From the NCBI RefSeq assembly GCF_000371965.1, contig NZ_AQUO01000001.1, forward strand, positions 62,001 through 126,000: a stretch of 64,000 nt of DNA. The letters are read 5' to 3'. The notes beneath the pieces are model-generated. The model made no database searches, had not been told where the DNA came from, and saw only the letters and a program-made list of their open reading frames with translations. Within the stretch, counting starts at the first letter, position 1. Each line of letters opens with the position of its first letter. Positions 1 through 7,763 of this stretch are shown one piece after another. Source of the DNA: Paracoccus sp. N5. GTDB taxonomy: Bacteria > Pseudomonadota > Alphaproteobacteria > Rhodobacterales > Rhodobacteraceae. The position numbers and the translations under genes were made by a program.

Positions 1-9
1 CCCCGGGCT

Positions 10-196
10 TCAGAAGTTTTTTCCGAGCATCTCGCGGAGCGTCGAGACATCCATCATCGACTCCGCAAGCAGCTTCTTCAGTCGCGCGTTCTCGTCCTCG
101 AGCTGCTTCAGCCGCTTCGCCTCGCTGACCTCCAGGCCGCCATACCTCGAGCGCCACTTGCAGAAGATCGCATCGCTGATGCCGTGCTCGCGGCAC
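10..196 (-). pseudogene. IS3-family orfA remnant (3' part)
   Basis: The minus strand encodes the C-terminal part of an IS3-family OrfA. It shows the end of the helix-turn-helix (HGISDAIFCKW), a segment starting KRLKQLEDENARLK that is typical of the leucine-zipper region, and a TGA stop after the run GKNF. The 5' end is missing because the next element begins at 197. The A-run just before the stop would be the usual slippery site leading into orfB, which would lie beyond the left window edge. The missing 5' part is not found on the far side of the neighbouring element, so this is not a simple insertion but a rearranged fragment. Confidence 0.75.
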
Positions 197-235
197 TGAG
201 CTACTCCCCATCTCTTGGACAGTTTCCGGGATGAT

Positions 236-1126
236 TTAAGCTACTCTCTGCCCCTGCTGATCGGTTTCGATCTGGTTGAAGTAGACCACGGCGGGCGGCT
301 GTCCGCCATGGGCGGCGTGGGGCCGCTGGTGGTTGTAGAAGGTGATCCATCGGCCAACGCCCGCCTTCGCCTGCGAGCCGGTCTCCCAGGCGTGCAGATA
401 GACGCACTCATACTTCAGGGACCGCCAAAGGCGCTCGATGAAGATGTTGTCGAGACACCGGCCCTTGCCGTCCATCGAGATCCGGGTGCCGATCCGTTTC
501 AGCCGGTCGGTCCAGGCGAAGGACGTGAACTGCGAGCCCTGATCGGTGTTCATGATCTCGGGCGGGCCGAAGCGGTGGACCGCCTCGTTCAGCGCCTCGA
601 CGCAGAAGTCGGCTTCGAGCGTGTTCGAGATGCGCCAGGCCAGCACCTTGCGGGTGAACCAGTCCATGATGGCGACCAGGTAGAGGAAGCCTCGTCGCAT
701 CGGCAGATAGGTGATGTCGGCACACCAGGCATGGTTGTGCCGATCGACCCGCAGGCCACCCAGCAGATAGGGGTAGGTCTTGTGCCCCTTCGCAGGCTTG
801 CTGGTGTTGGGCTTCTGGTAGATCGGCATCAGACGCATGAGCCGCATCAGCCGCCGGATGCGCTTCATGTTCACTGGGTGCCCTTCGTTCTGCAGGTGCC
901 AGGTCATCTGCTGGACGCCGTAGAAGGGGGTTTCCAGGAACTGACGGTCGATCAGCCGCATGAGCGCCAGGTTCATCTCGGTCTCGCCCTGCGGTGCGTA
1001 GTAGAACGACGACCGCGAGATCGACAGCAGACGGCATTGCGCCCCGACCGACAGCGTGGGGTGAGAGCGTTCGATCATCCCGCGCCTCACCTGCCGGTCC
1101 AGGGCTTGAGCTTTCGTGACAAAAAA
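236..1126 (-). CDS. IS3-family transposase OrfB (catalytic, via -1 frameshift)
   Basis: The frame carries an rve/DDE integrase core. The three acidic residues are visible in the contexts ADITYLP, NTDQGSQF and FIERLWRSLKYE, preceded by an HTH_21-like segment (FYGVQQMTWHLQNEGH). The start is set at the slippery run 1121-1126, because IS3 elements express OrfB only as an OrfA-OrfB fusion. The open frame continues further upstream, but that part is out of phase with orfA. No internal stop or catalytic loss is seen, so this copy could be active. Confidence 0.85.
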   Translation of the reverse strand, partial: FFVTKAQALDRQVRRGMIERSHPTLSVGAQCRLLSISRSSFYYAPQGETEMNLALMRLIDRQFLETPFYGVQQMTWHLQNEGHPVNMKRIRRLMRLMRLMPIYQKPNTSKPAKGHKTYPYLLGGLRVDRHNHAWCADITYLPMRRGFLYLVAIMDWFTRKVLAWRISNTLEADFCVEALNEAVHRFGPPEIMNTDQGSQFTSFAWTDRLKRIGTRISMDGKGRCLDNIFIERLWRSLKYECVYLHAWETGSQAKAGVGRWITFYNHQRPHAAHGGQPPAVVYFNQIETDQQGQRVA

Positions 1127-1380
1127 TCGTTGGCGACGGCCAGCTCTCCGATCTTGGCGTGCAGCGATCGCACCGTCTCCTCGTCGACCTCGGCCTTCTT
1201 CTTCCTGCCGCGTTCGAAGATGTCCGATGCCCCCTCGAGCAGCGCCTTCTTCCACTGGTGGATCATCGTCGGATGCACGCCGTATTCCGCGGCCAGCTCC
1301 GACACGGTGCGCTCGCCCTTCACGGCTTCCAGCGCCACGCGAGCCTTGAAGCCCGCGTCATGGTTCCTGCGTTTCGACAT
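1087..1380 (-). CDS. IS3-family transposase OrfA
   Basis: This 97-residue protein is the DNA-binding subunit of the IS3-type transposase. The N-terminal half is a helix-turn-helix of the Transposase_8 kind (KRRNHDAGFKARVALEAVKG, then VSELAAEYGVHPTMIHQWKK). A charged helical tail that normally mediates dimerisation follows (EVDEETVRSLHAKIGEL). Near the end a run of six T on the coding strand (plus-strand A run 1121-1126) gives a slippery site. A -1 shift there would fuse OrfA to the catalytic OrfB. The length is normal for the family and the frame is intact. Confidence 0.88.
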   Translation of the reverse strand: MSKRRNHDAGFKARVALEAVKGERTVSELAAEYGVHPTMIHQWKKALLEGASDIFERGRKKKAEVDEETVRSLHAKIGELAVANDFLSRKLKPWTGR

Positions 1381-1472
1381 CGTCTGTTCTCCTCGTTCTT
1401 GGAGACCAGCAGACGGAAGATCAGAGCTTACGTCACTGTCCGATTTTCGGGGAGGTGCTCAGGCCGTCCTGC

Positions 1473-1752
1473 TTATCGCCCGCCGCTAGGCTCCAGACTC
1501 ATTAACTTTAGAGCCAGAAGAAGAACGGTTGCGGCGAGAGCTATGGCCGAGAGGAAGACGATGGCGCCTGTCGTATCGGGTCGCGCCCCGCCTCTAATCC
1601 TCAGCATGGCAGCGGCTCCGGTGTAATCGCCGACGGGGTCAGCGGTGACAAACATGCGGATCGGGCGTCCCTGCGCATCGGCAACGGCATGAAGCTTCGT
1701 GTTCATGCCGCCCTTCGTGCGCCCGATCAGGCGCCCACCTTGGTCGAACGGA
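1473..1752 (-). pseudogene. internally deleted IS5-family transposase
   Basis: The minus strand reads a central segment typical of IS5-family transposases (GRLIGRTKGGMNTKLHAVAD, then GRPIRMFVTA and DYTGAAAM). It then jumps to a C-terminal segment (GAIVFLSAIALAATV). The block between these, which should carry the second acidic residue in an ADRGYD context, is missing, and so is the N-terminus. The frame is open across the junction, so a short peptide could be made, but it cannot be an active transposase. Confidence 0.7.
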
Positions 1753-1758
1753 CAGACA

Positions 1759-1854
1759 GAGGGACAGATCAATCGGCTGAAGACCCTCAAGCGTCAGATG
1801 TATGGCCGCGCCAACATTGACCTGCTCAGGGCAAGGCTCATCGCGCCAGCATGA
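1759..1854 (+). pseudogene. ISL3-like transposase, C-terminal fragment
   Basis: About 31 codons on the plus strand end at a TGA. They match the conserved tail of ISL3-family transposases, with the core NRLKTLKRQMYGRA followed by DLLRARL. Everything upstream is replaced by the oppositely oriented IS5-family fragment, so two unrelated IS remnants abut here. The family call rests on recognition of this tail motif only. Confidence 0.55.
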
Positions 1855-2127
1855 ACCCAAAATGCTCCAACTTTGAGGCAGCCCCTATTTTGCACGCCGA
1901 TTGGGGGTCAGTTTTGGGAGCCGATTGACAGACCACAACGTACATACCGTCACGGTCAGCGACCTTGTTTAATTTACGTTTTGGTTTCAGGGCTTCGACG
2001 CCCGCGTTGGACCCTCCGAGATCGCTCAGAAAATGCGAGAGAGCCGCCAGGTTTTGAGATTTATTGATCTATTTCAGATCCTTATGGAGTGATGTGGCAT
2101 AAAATCGGCGGTATTCGGCGGGGGCCA
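1855..2127. other. gene-free stretch between IS debris and the island
   Basis: I see no credible gene here. The first 80 bases hold a G-rich segment (GATTGGGGGTCAG near 1900) that looks like the outer end of another insertion sequence, but I cannot pair it with a second end. The remainder up to the island boundary is plain sequence with lower G+C than the chromosome on the right. Confidence 0.5.
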
Positions 2128-2145
2128 GAATCACTCCCACTCGAT
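2128..2145. repeat. distal attachment site of the island
   Basis: This is an 18-bp copy of GAATCACTCCCACTCGAT, identical to the sequence that spans the guaA stop codon at the other end. It is not part of any gene here. It marks the end of the island far from the integrase. Confidence 0.88.
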
Positions 2146-2215
2146 TGTCATCAAGAGAAAAATATCTTTTCACATCAACATGTTACTTATGACCATTCGC
2201 CTGATGCCATGATAA

Positions 2216-2223
2216 ATACCATG
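2216..2223. promoter_or_regulatory. putative integrase arm-type site, distal end
   Basis: The octamer ATACCATG occurs here inside the distal end of the island, with ATGCCAT just to its left. The same octamer occurs three times and ATGCCAT twice within the 300 bp between int and guaA. Shared short motifs clustered at both ends fit arm-type binding sites for the integrase or an excisionase. Confidence 0.35.
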
Positions 2224-2243
2224 TGACGCCAAGGCAGATTGAG

Positions 2244-2465
2244 TTAGCCACCATCGGATGCGGTCCAACCTCCGGCCTTGCGCCGCTTCTCCCGCTCGGC
2301 GTCGGCCAAGTCGCCGGGCCACCCCGCCAACTCTTCATTGGTGAGGCCCGCCAGGATTTGCGGCAGGTTCATGGTCCGGTGTGGAGGGGGCGGCAGGTCA
2401 TTGGACGGCGGGCCGTCGGTTATGAAACATGGCTCGGTTTGGTTGTCCTGGTGCAGCTTCGTCAT
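2244..2465 (-). CDS. small hypothetical protein, last gene of the defence-type cluster
   Basis: This is a 73-residue soluble protein of unknown function. I do not recognise a family. The sequence is hydrophilic, with a proline-rich stretch near residues 19-28 and a charged C-terminal part (DLADAEREKRRKAG). The start is supported by a purine-rich ribosome site (AAGAGGAAAGAG) just upstream. It follows the interrupted DUF3644 gene on the same strand with about 90 bp between them, and it ends close to the distal attachment site. It may be cargo of the defence operon or an island-maintenance protein. Confidence 0.45.
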   Translation of the reverse strand: MTKLHQDNQTEPCFITDGPPSNDLPPPPHRTMNLPQILAGLTNEELAGWPGDLADAEREKRRKAGGWTASDGG

Positions 2466-3118
2466 TCTCTTTCCTCTTGGCGTTCATTTGGCCTGCGGCC
2501 AGGGCAAATCAAGCGCGCGACGGCCTTGCCGAAAACGAACATTGCGCAACAAGGCTATCTCCCGCGACCCCGCGGGCGTGCCTGCCATGCTTCCTCGACC
2601 AATTCCGGGGTGATAGCTTCCCGAAGCACGCGCAGTGCGTTGTCGGAATACCTCGGGTGTTTTTGAGACCCGAACTCAAACACCATGACGTTGGCTTGAT
2701 CTTCGTCTATACGCAGGAAGTCGCGGACAGCCTTGGCCTTATTGATTGTCAACCCCAGCTTTCCCGCCAACGCACTCGGACTCCAGTGGTATTTTTTCTG
2801 GAGATCTACGTCGCGGATAGCCGCCGCACCCTCTGGGTCATCACCCGACACGAAGCGAACCGCTGGAGCGTCTGCGGCTCGGGTGATTCGGACTCGAATC
2901 GTCGGACCGTCTCCTTCAATGTTCGTTGCTAGGGTCATCAATCGTGGAAATACCTGCTCCACGGGAGTGTCGTCTTTGATCGCCTCTTCAATTCGATCCA
3001 GATCTCGTTTGGAAACTGCAACCTCTTCACTGACATGGGCTTCCATCGCCAGGAGTGCCGTGATTCGGCCTCTAGCCTCGTCTCTCGCCCTTCGGCCCGG
3101 AGCAAGCAGGTCTCTAGG

Positions 3119-3672
3119 TCATGTTGACAAATGGCGGAGCCAGAGCCTGATGCAGGCGACGTCGACGAAGCCAAGGAAGCTTTCGGCGGTTTTGTCGTAG
3201 CGGGTTGCAAGGCGGCGGCTATTTTTCAGCTTGTTGAAGCAGCGCTCGACCATGTTGCGCAGGGTGTAGATGGTCATGTCGACAGCCTTGCGCACCCTTC
3301 GGTTCCTTCGCATCGGTATCATGGGCAGGGCGTTGCGGCTCTCGATGTCTTCCCGAATTTTATCAGAGTCATAGCCCCTGTCGGCGACCAGAACTGCTGG
3401 TTGCGGCAGGTTGTCGGCCATCACCATATCATAGCCGGTGTAGTCGGAATCCTGCCCCGGCGTGATCTCGGTCCTCATCGGGAGGGCCTGCGCCGTTGAC
3501 GCGGAGATGGATCTTGGTCGAGAAGCCGCCTCTCGAACGGCCAAGAGCCTCTTTCGGAGTCCCCCTTTTGCGCCCGCCGCATGATGATGGGCGCGGTACA
3601 CAGTGCTATCAACCATCTGGAGCTTGTCTGGCGCGATCCCAGCGTGGTTCAGCGCATCCAGGATATCCCTCC
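3119..3672 (-). CDS. IS5-family transposase, C-terminal frame (DDE)
   Basis: The frame carries the three acidic residues in the contexts QMVDSTVYRAH, VADRGYDSD and MVERCFNKLKNSRR. It is expressed only if the ribosome shifts from the upstream frame near 3670. A further oddity is that the segment between about 3565 and 3486 reads out of phase. The expected residues KEALGRSRGGFSTKIHLRVN lie in the neighbouring frame. One G is missing from the run complementary to 3561-3565, and one extra C near 3485 restores the phase. This copy may be inactive, or the two runs may be sequencing errors. Confidence 0.72.
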
Positions 3673-3902
3673 CACAGTCCCGCCAAAGTCCAGCGGCGGA
3701 ACTGACGGTAGACCGAGGACCACTTGCCAAACTCTTCGGGCAGATCGCGCCATGGCGCACCAGTCCTTGCGATCCAGAATATACCATTCAGAACAAGACG
3801 ATGGTCCGCAGGTTTCCGCCCGTTAGGGTGCCGGACGGCACGAATGAAGCCCTCGAAGAAGGTCCACTCATCGTCGGATATCAGGTTGCGTGCCAAGTTC
3901 AT
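3609..3902 (-). CDS. IS5-family transposase, N-terminal frame
   Basis: This 97-codon frame encodes the N-terminal DUF4096-type domain of IS427-like transposases (ISDDEWTFFEGFIR, then NGIFWIARTGAPWRDLPEEF, then VYRQFRRW). After the tryptophan-rich segment it runs out of frame near 3670, where one extra G lies in a G/A-rich run. The last about 20 residues are therefore not the conserved continuation, which is found in the other frame. Confidence 0.8.
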   Translation of the reverse strand: MNLARNLISDDEWTFFEGFIRAVRHPNGRKPADHRLVLNGIFWIARTGAPWRDLPEEFGKWSSVYRQFRRWTLAGLWEGYPGCAEPRWDRARQAPDG

Positions 3903-4528
3903 CTCCCACGTAGAGATGAGCTTGAATCATAGGACGACTGCCAGAGGAATCCCTTTTGTCAACACGACCTAATCTGTGCGTATTCCCGATTCACCAGCAT
4001 TAAGAAATCAGGCAGCGGTTGGGTAGACAGAGGCAGAACCCGTACCGGAAGGTTATCTGCGATCGTGTCCTGGAAGTGCGCTGTCAGGATTTCATCCAAC
4101 ACCGTTATCAACGCCCTCGCGTTGATGTAGAGAGCGTCTTCGGGAACCACGATCATCCAGTGCTGGGCTTGGTCACGCAGCGCGTCGACGACTCGGATAG
4201 CCCCAGCTTGTGATGCGCTCATCCACCCTTTGGACTGAGCAATGTTCAACGCCTTCTCGATACCAATCGAGGTTCCCTTTTCTTTGTCAAAGACGTCCTG
4301 CCCCTTCTGAACCAACAACGCCTTAGCCAACATTTCGCTCGCGTGCTGAAGCATAAGAAGGACTGTTTCCGGCCTCCCATCGTCGTCGTGGTTATTGAAT
4401 GCCTCCAACCCACGCTTTAACGAAGCTATAGCCTTGGCCTTCAGCGTCTTGGCTTCCCTCTTCAGCTTCATAATTGCTCCAATCTTTGGCTAATTTCAGA
4501 CGAACGGGGCGGCGGAGGTGAGTTCGAT

Positions 4529-5716
4529 CTACGTCACCTTCACCAGCTTCGCAGCCTTGGGGTCGTAGACGTAGCCGGTGATGCTGCCATCCTTGATGCG
4601 TGCAACGGCCTCGTCGATCACGAACAGCGGAACGAGAAACCATTCCTCGGGCTGCACGGGGTGACCGAAGCGGTCGTTGATGGTGATGTTCAACCGCGCG
4701 GGCGCGAACAGCCTGTGGAACAGGTTTTCCATCCGGGTGCGGTTGATGCCCGCGAGCTTGTAGGTCGCTACCACTTCGACCTTCGCCAGCAGGTAGGTGG
4801 AGTCGTGTTCGGCGTTGGCAATGCGCGTCTCCACCCTGCCGCCGGTCACGCCCATCTTGTGGATGATGTCGCGGTGCTGCGCGACATAGGGATGATCGGA
4901 GAGGGAGCGCAGGACGTAGATGGTGCCGCTTTCGACATCATCGGCCTCAAGCTCACCGCCGAAAGAGAGTTGCCCACTCTCGGGCGAGGCCAGCCGCCGC
5001 GCGGCGGGGTCGTCGTAGAACGCGCGCTGGAGCGAGCGCAACAGCAGATTGCTTTCGGTGCCGTTGGAGAAGATGAGGCGCAGGCGACGGTCCACTTCCC
5101 CGGCGGTGGTTTTCAACGGCTCGCCGACCTCGGCGACGTAGAGAGTAAGGCCGTCGAGAACGAAAAAGTCCCCGACTTCAATCGCACGACGGCCCGCTTC
5201 GATGGGCTGGGACTGGCGCATACCGGTTTTGACTTCCGCCTGCACGCGCTCGAACAAGGGCCGGAAGGTCTCGAAGTCCTCGCAGGGCTTGCGATCCGCG
5301 ATCTCCTCGGCGGCGCGCTTTTCGGCGCTGGTACGGACATGGCGCAAGACCGTGATGTCGTCCGCGCCGGCAACATCCGCCAGTTCGGCAGCCAAGTCGT
5401 CGATGTCGATAGTTTCGTCCGCCGAAGCGGCAACGGTCGGTGCCCCAGCAAGCAAGCCCTGATGGTCTAGCGGCTCAAGCAAGGCGCGGCAATCCGGGAG
5501 CGCGCGTAGACGGTCGAGCCGCACGGCATATAGGCGCTCGAATATGTCGCGGTCTTCGCCATGCTCAGGCGCACGCCCGTGCCGCTCTGTGAAGCGTTGG
5601 ATTTCCTCGAAGCCGGCAATGACACGCTCCTCGCTGGCTGGGCGGCCATTTTTCTTCTCAGGCGGAGCGAACTCGGCCAGCTCTGCCGCCAGGTCGTCAA
5701 GATCAGAGTTACTCAT
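4529..5716 (-). CDS. GIY-YIG nuclease family protein (T5orf172/MUG113-like)
   Basis: This is a 395-residue protein with a C-terminal GIY-YIG-type nuclease fold. GTIYVLRS at 264-271, HKMGVTGGRVETRI at 286-299, a conserved glutamate in RMENLFHRLF near 330, and EWFLVP near 358-363 follow the T5orf172/MUG113 pattern. The N-terminal half holds two copies of a DDLAAELA motif (7-14 and 107-114) and no other domain I can name. The start ATG overlaps the helicase stop by 8 bp (ATGAGTAA), which supports it over the longer upstream frame. It is the likely DNA-cleaving subunit of the methyltransferase-helicase system upstream. Family-level function is solid; target and trigger are unknown. Confidence 0.82.
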   Translation of the reverse strand: MSNSDLDDLAAELAEFAPPEKKNGRPASEERVIAGFEEIQRFTERHGRAPEHGEDRDIFERLYAVRLDRLRALPDCRALLEPLDHQGLLAGAPTVAASADETIDIDDLAAELADVAGADDITVLRHVRTSAEKRAAEEIADRKPCEDFETFRPLFERVQAEVKTGMRQSQPIEAGRRAIEVGDFFVLDGLTLYVAEVGEPLKTTAGEVDRRLRLIFSNGTESNLLLRSLQRAFYDDPAARRLASPESGQLSFGGELEADDVESGTIYVLRSLSDHPYVAQHRDIIHKMGVTGGRVETRIANAEHDSTYLLAKVEVVATYKLAGINRTRMENLFHRLFAPARLNITINDRFGHPVQPEEWFLVPLFVIDEAVARIKDGSITGYVYDPKAAKLVKVT

Positions 5717-7763
5717 AGCGTCCCTCCGCCCTGAACCGCATGAAGGCGGCCGCACCTTCGGCAAGGTGCTTTTCCCAGGCGTCCTGCGAGGTAACCGATG
5801 GAGCCCTCCCACGTTCGCGTTTGAACTCAACCGCGCGCTTGGCGATCACTTTGGCATCTTCAGGCGTGATAGAGGTGCGTTTGGCCGAGATGGCCGCCGC
5901 GACCTGCTTCAAGCTGTCCTCGCTCATTGTCTTGGCGAGGATGGCATAGGCTTCGCCAAAGGGGTTGATGCGGTCGATGAGGTCAATGTCCAGCTCGCGC
6001 ACGTCCATCGCAAAGCGGCGCACGCCATCGATCAGGGCGGTGTTAGGCGATCCGTCGCTCTCGCCTTCGGTGACAAGCCGCTTGGCCTGTTGCGTCAGGT
6101 TGAGGGCGGCGATGGCATGCTGGCGCACGGCCTCCTGATCTTCGGCGTCAAGCTCGGGATACTTGTCCTTGATGATCTTGCCCATGCGAACCTGCGTCAG
6201 CTCCTCGGGCACCAACTCCTCATCGAACAGGCCGCGCTCAATGGTGGGCTTGTCCTGCACGAAGGCCGCGATGACTTCGTTCAGGTCTTCCTGACAGATT
6301 CGCGCCGCCTCCTTGCTCTTGGGCTCGGCGATGCCCTTGATCTCGATTTGGTACGCCCCTGTCTGCTCATTGACACCGATGTTGCAGCGGTCCGGGTCAT
6401 AGCCACCCTCGCCGTAGTTAAAACCCGGCACCGGGCCACTGTCGGGGTTCTTGGGCTTGAACTCGAAGCGCGGAGCAAGAACCTGCTCCATCAGCAGGCT
6501 CGCCGCGATGGCCTTTAACGTATCGTTAACGGCCTCGGTGACAGCTTCCTCGGCTGCGTCCGGCTCGGCGATCAGGTTGGTGAACCTCGCGCGGGTCTTG
6601 CCGGGCGCGTCGCGGGTAGCTCGGCCGATGATCTGCACGATCTCGGTCAGGCTGGCGCGGTAGCCCACGGTCAGTGCATGTTCGCACCAAATCCAATCGA
6701 AGCCTTCCTTCGCCATGCCCAGCGCGATGATGATGTCCACATGGTCGCGGTTGTTCTTCTGCGCCGGGTCTTTGAGTGAGGCGGACACGCGGTCGCGCTT
6801 GGCGGCATCGTCATCGACGAGATCGGCGATTCGCAGCACGCGGCCATCGGGGCGCTTGACACGTTGGAAGCCGGTCGCAGGGTCGATGCCTTGCCATTCA
6901 CCCAGCGCCTCGATGATGTGCTCCACTTCCCGCATCTTGTCCTTCGTGCTCTCGCGCGAATTGACATTCGGGATGTGGATGATGGTCTTCTCGGCGGGAT
7001 CGAGGACATTGAGGATGTCGTCGACGTAAGGCCCGCTGTAGAAGAAGTAGCCGATGTCGAGTTGCTTGAGGTACTCGTAGCCGTTGAGCTGTTCGTAGTA
7101 GGTGTAGGTGACGGTATCGAACTTCGACTCATCCTGCGGTGCAAGCACGGCCTCGGCGTCGCCACGGAAGTAGGAGCCGGTCATGGCAACGATGTGCGTC
7201 TTGCCCCGCGCGAAGAACTGCCCCAGGTGCAAGCCGAGCTTGTTGTCCGGGTTGGCCGAAACGTGGTGGAACTCATCGACCGCGATCAGTCGGTCGTCGA
7301 AAGCCTCCACGCCGTAGGCATCGACCGCGAAGCGAAAGGTTGCATGGGTGCAGACCAGCACCTTGTCGTCGCCTTCGAGGAATGCGCCCAGGGACTTGAC
7401 CTTCCCGCCGTTGTCGTTGCCTGGCGCATTGCACAGGTTCCACTTGGGTTCGACCTGCCAATCGGACCAGAAGCCGTACTTCGACAGCGGCTCGTCGTTG
7501 AAGCTGGCACCGATGGACTTCTCCGGCACAACGATGATGGCCTGCTTCAAGCCTTGGTTCTTGAGCTTGTCGAGTGCCACGAACATCAGCGCACGGCTCT
7601 TGCCCGATGCGGGCGGCGACTTGATGAGCAGGTATTGCTCGCCCCGCTTCTCGTAGGCCCGCTCCTGCATGGGCCGCATCCCAAGAGCATTGGCCTTGGT
7701 CGATGCGCCGTTTCGGGCGTAGGTGACGGAAACGGACGGTACGGACTTGATCTTGTCGCTCAT
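5709..7763 (-). CDS. superfamily 2 DEAD/DEAH-type helicase
   Basis: This 684-residue protein is an ATP-dependent nucleic-acid translocase. It has a Walker A motif PPASGKSR at about 50-57, a Walker B DEFHH at 163-167, motif III MTGS at about 194-197, and motif VI QIIGRATR at about 377-384. The C-terminal 250 residues are helical and not assignable. Its start overlaps the methyltransferase stop (ATGA at 7760-7763), so the two are translationally coupled. In restriction systems such a helicase normally moves DNA past the methyltransferase before cleavage. Here the nuclease would be the next gene. Confidence 0.87.
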   Translation of the reverse strand: MSDKIKSVPSVSVTYARNGASTKANALGMRPMQERAYEKRGEQYLLIKSPPASGKSRALMFVALDKLKNQGLKQAIIVVPEKSIGASFNDEPLSKYGFWSDWQVEPKWNLCNAPGNDNGGKVKSLGAFLEGDDKVLVCTHATFRFAVDAYGVEAFDDRLIAVDEFHHVSANPDNKLGLHLGQFFARGKTHIVAMTGSYFRGDAEAVLAPQDESKFDTVTYTYYEQLNGYEYLKQLDIGYFFYSGPYVDDILNVLDPAEKTIIHIPNVNSRESTKDKMREVEHIIEALGEWQGIDPATGFQRVKRPDGRVLRIADLVDDDAAKRDRVSASLKDPAQKNNRDHVDIIIALGMAKEGFDWIWCEHALTVGYRASLTEIVQIIGRATRDAPGKTRARFTNLIAEPDAAEEAVTEAVNDTLKAIAASLLMEQVLAPRFEFKPKNPDSGPVPGFNYGEGGYDPDRCNIGVNEQTGAYQIEIKGIAEPKSKEAARICQEDLNEVIAAFVQDKPTIERGLFDEELVPEELTQVRMGKIIKDKYPELDAEDQEAVRQHAIAALNLTQQAKRLVTEGESDGSPNTALIDGVRRFAMDVRELDIDLIDRINPFGEAYAILAKTMSEDSLKQVAAAISAKRTSITPEDAKVIAKRAVEFKRERGRAPSVTSQDAWEKHLAEGAAAFMRFRAEGRYE

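Larger units (their letters stand above)
197..1461 (-). mobile_element. IS3-family insertion sequence, complete
   Basis: The ends form an imperfect inverted repeat of about 26 bp. The left end begins TGAGCTACTCCCC and the right end, read inward, begins TGAGCACCTCCCC; both go on to GGACAG. The element holds orfA and orfB in the usual overlapping, frameshifted arrangement. The flanking bases (CAC on the left, GGC on the right) do not match as a 3-4 bp target duplication. This copy therefore probably sits at a recombination junction between older IS fragments. Confidence 0.85.
3117..3969 (-). mobile_element. IS5-family (IS427-like) element inserted in the DUF3644 gene
   Basis: The terminal inverted repeat is GGTCATGTTGACAAA on the left and GGTCGTGTTGACAAA on the right, read inward: 14 of 15 bases match. 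A TA dinucleotide flanks both sides (3115-3116 and 3970-3971), as expected for this IS group. The element is 853 bp long and carries one transposase split over two frames. The clean target duplication shows a direct, fairly recent insertion. Confidence 0.9.
2555..4471 (-). pseudogene. DUF3644 (HEPN-like) gene split by an IS5-family element
   Basis: The gene starts at 4471 with a GGAG ribosome site. It runs for 167 codons to the TA at 3970-3971, where an 853-bp IS begins, and resumes at 3114 down to a stop at 2555. Deleting 3117-3969 plus one TA copy gives one open frame of 353 codons. The N-terminal part looks like a DUF3644 domain: a helical segment with LQHASEMLAKALL and then RDQAQH at residues 99-104. 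That matches the R-X4-H pattern of HEPN ribonucleases. The C-terminal part is unassigned. The gene lies 57 bp downstream of the GIY-YIG gene as the fifth gene of the operon. In this strain it would yield only a truncated N-terminal product, which still carries the RX4H motif. Confidence 0.75.

Noticed and set aside
1880..1930. Possible end of a further insertion sequence (G-rich segment)
   Set aside because: I could not find a partner end or any transposase part to go with it, so it is only mentioned in the description of the gap.
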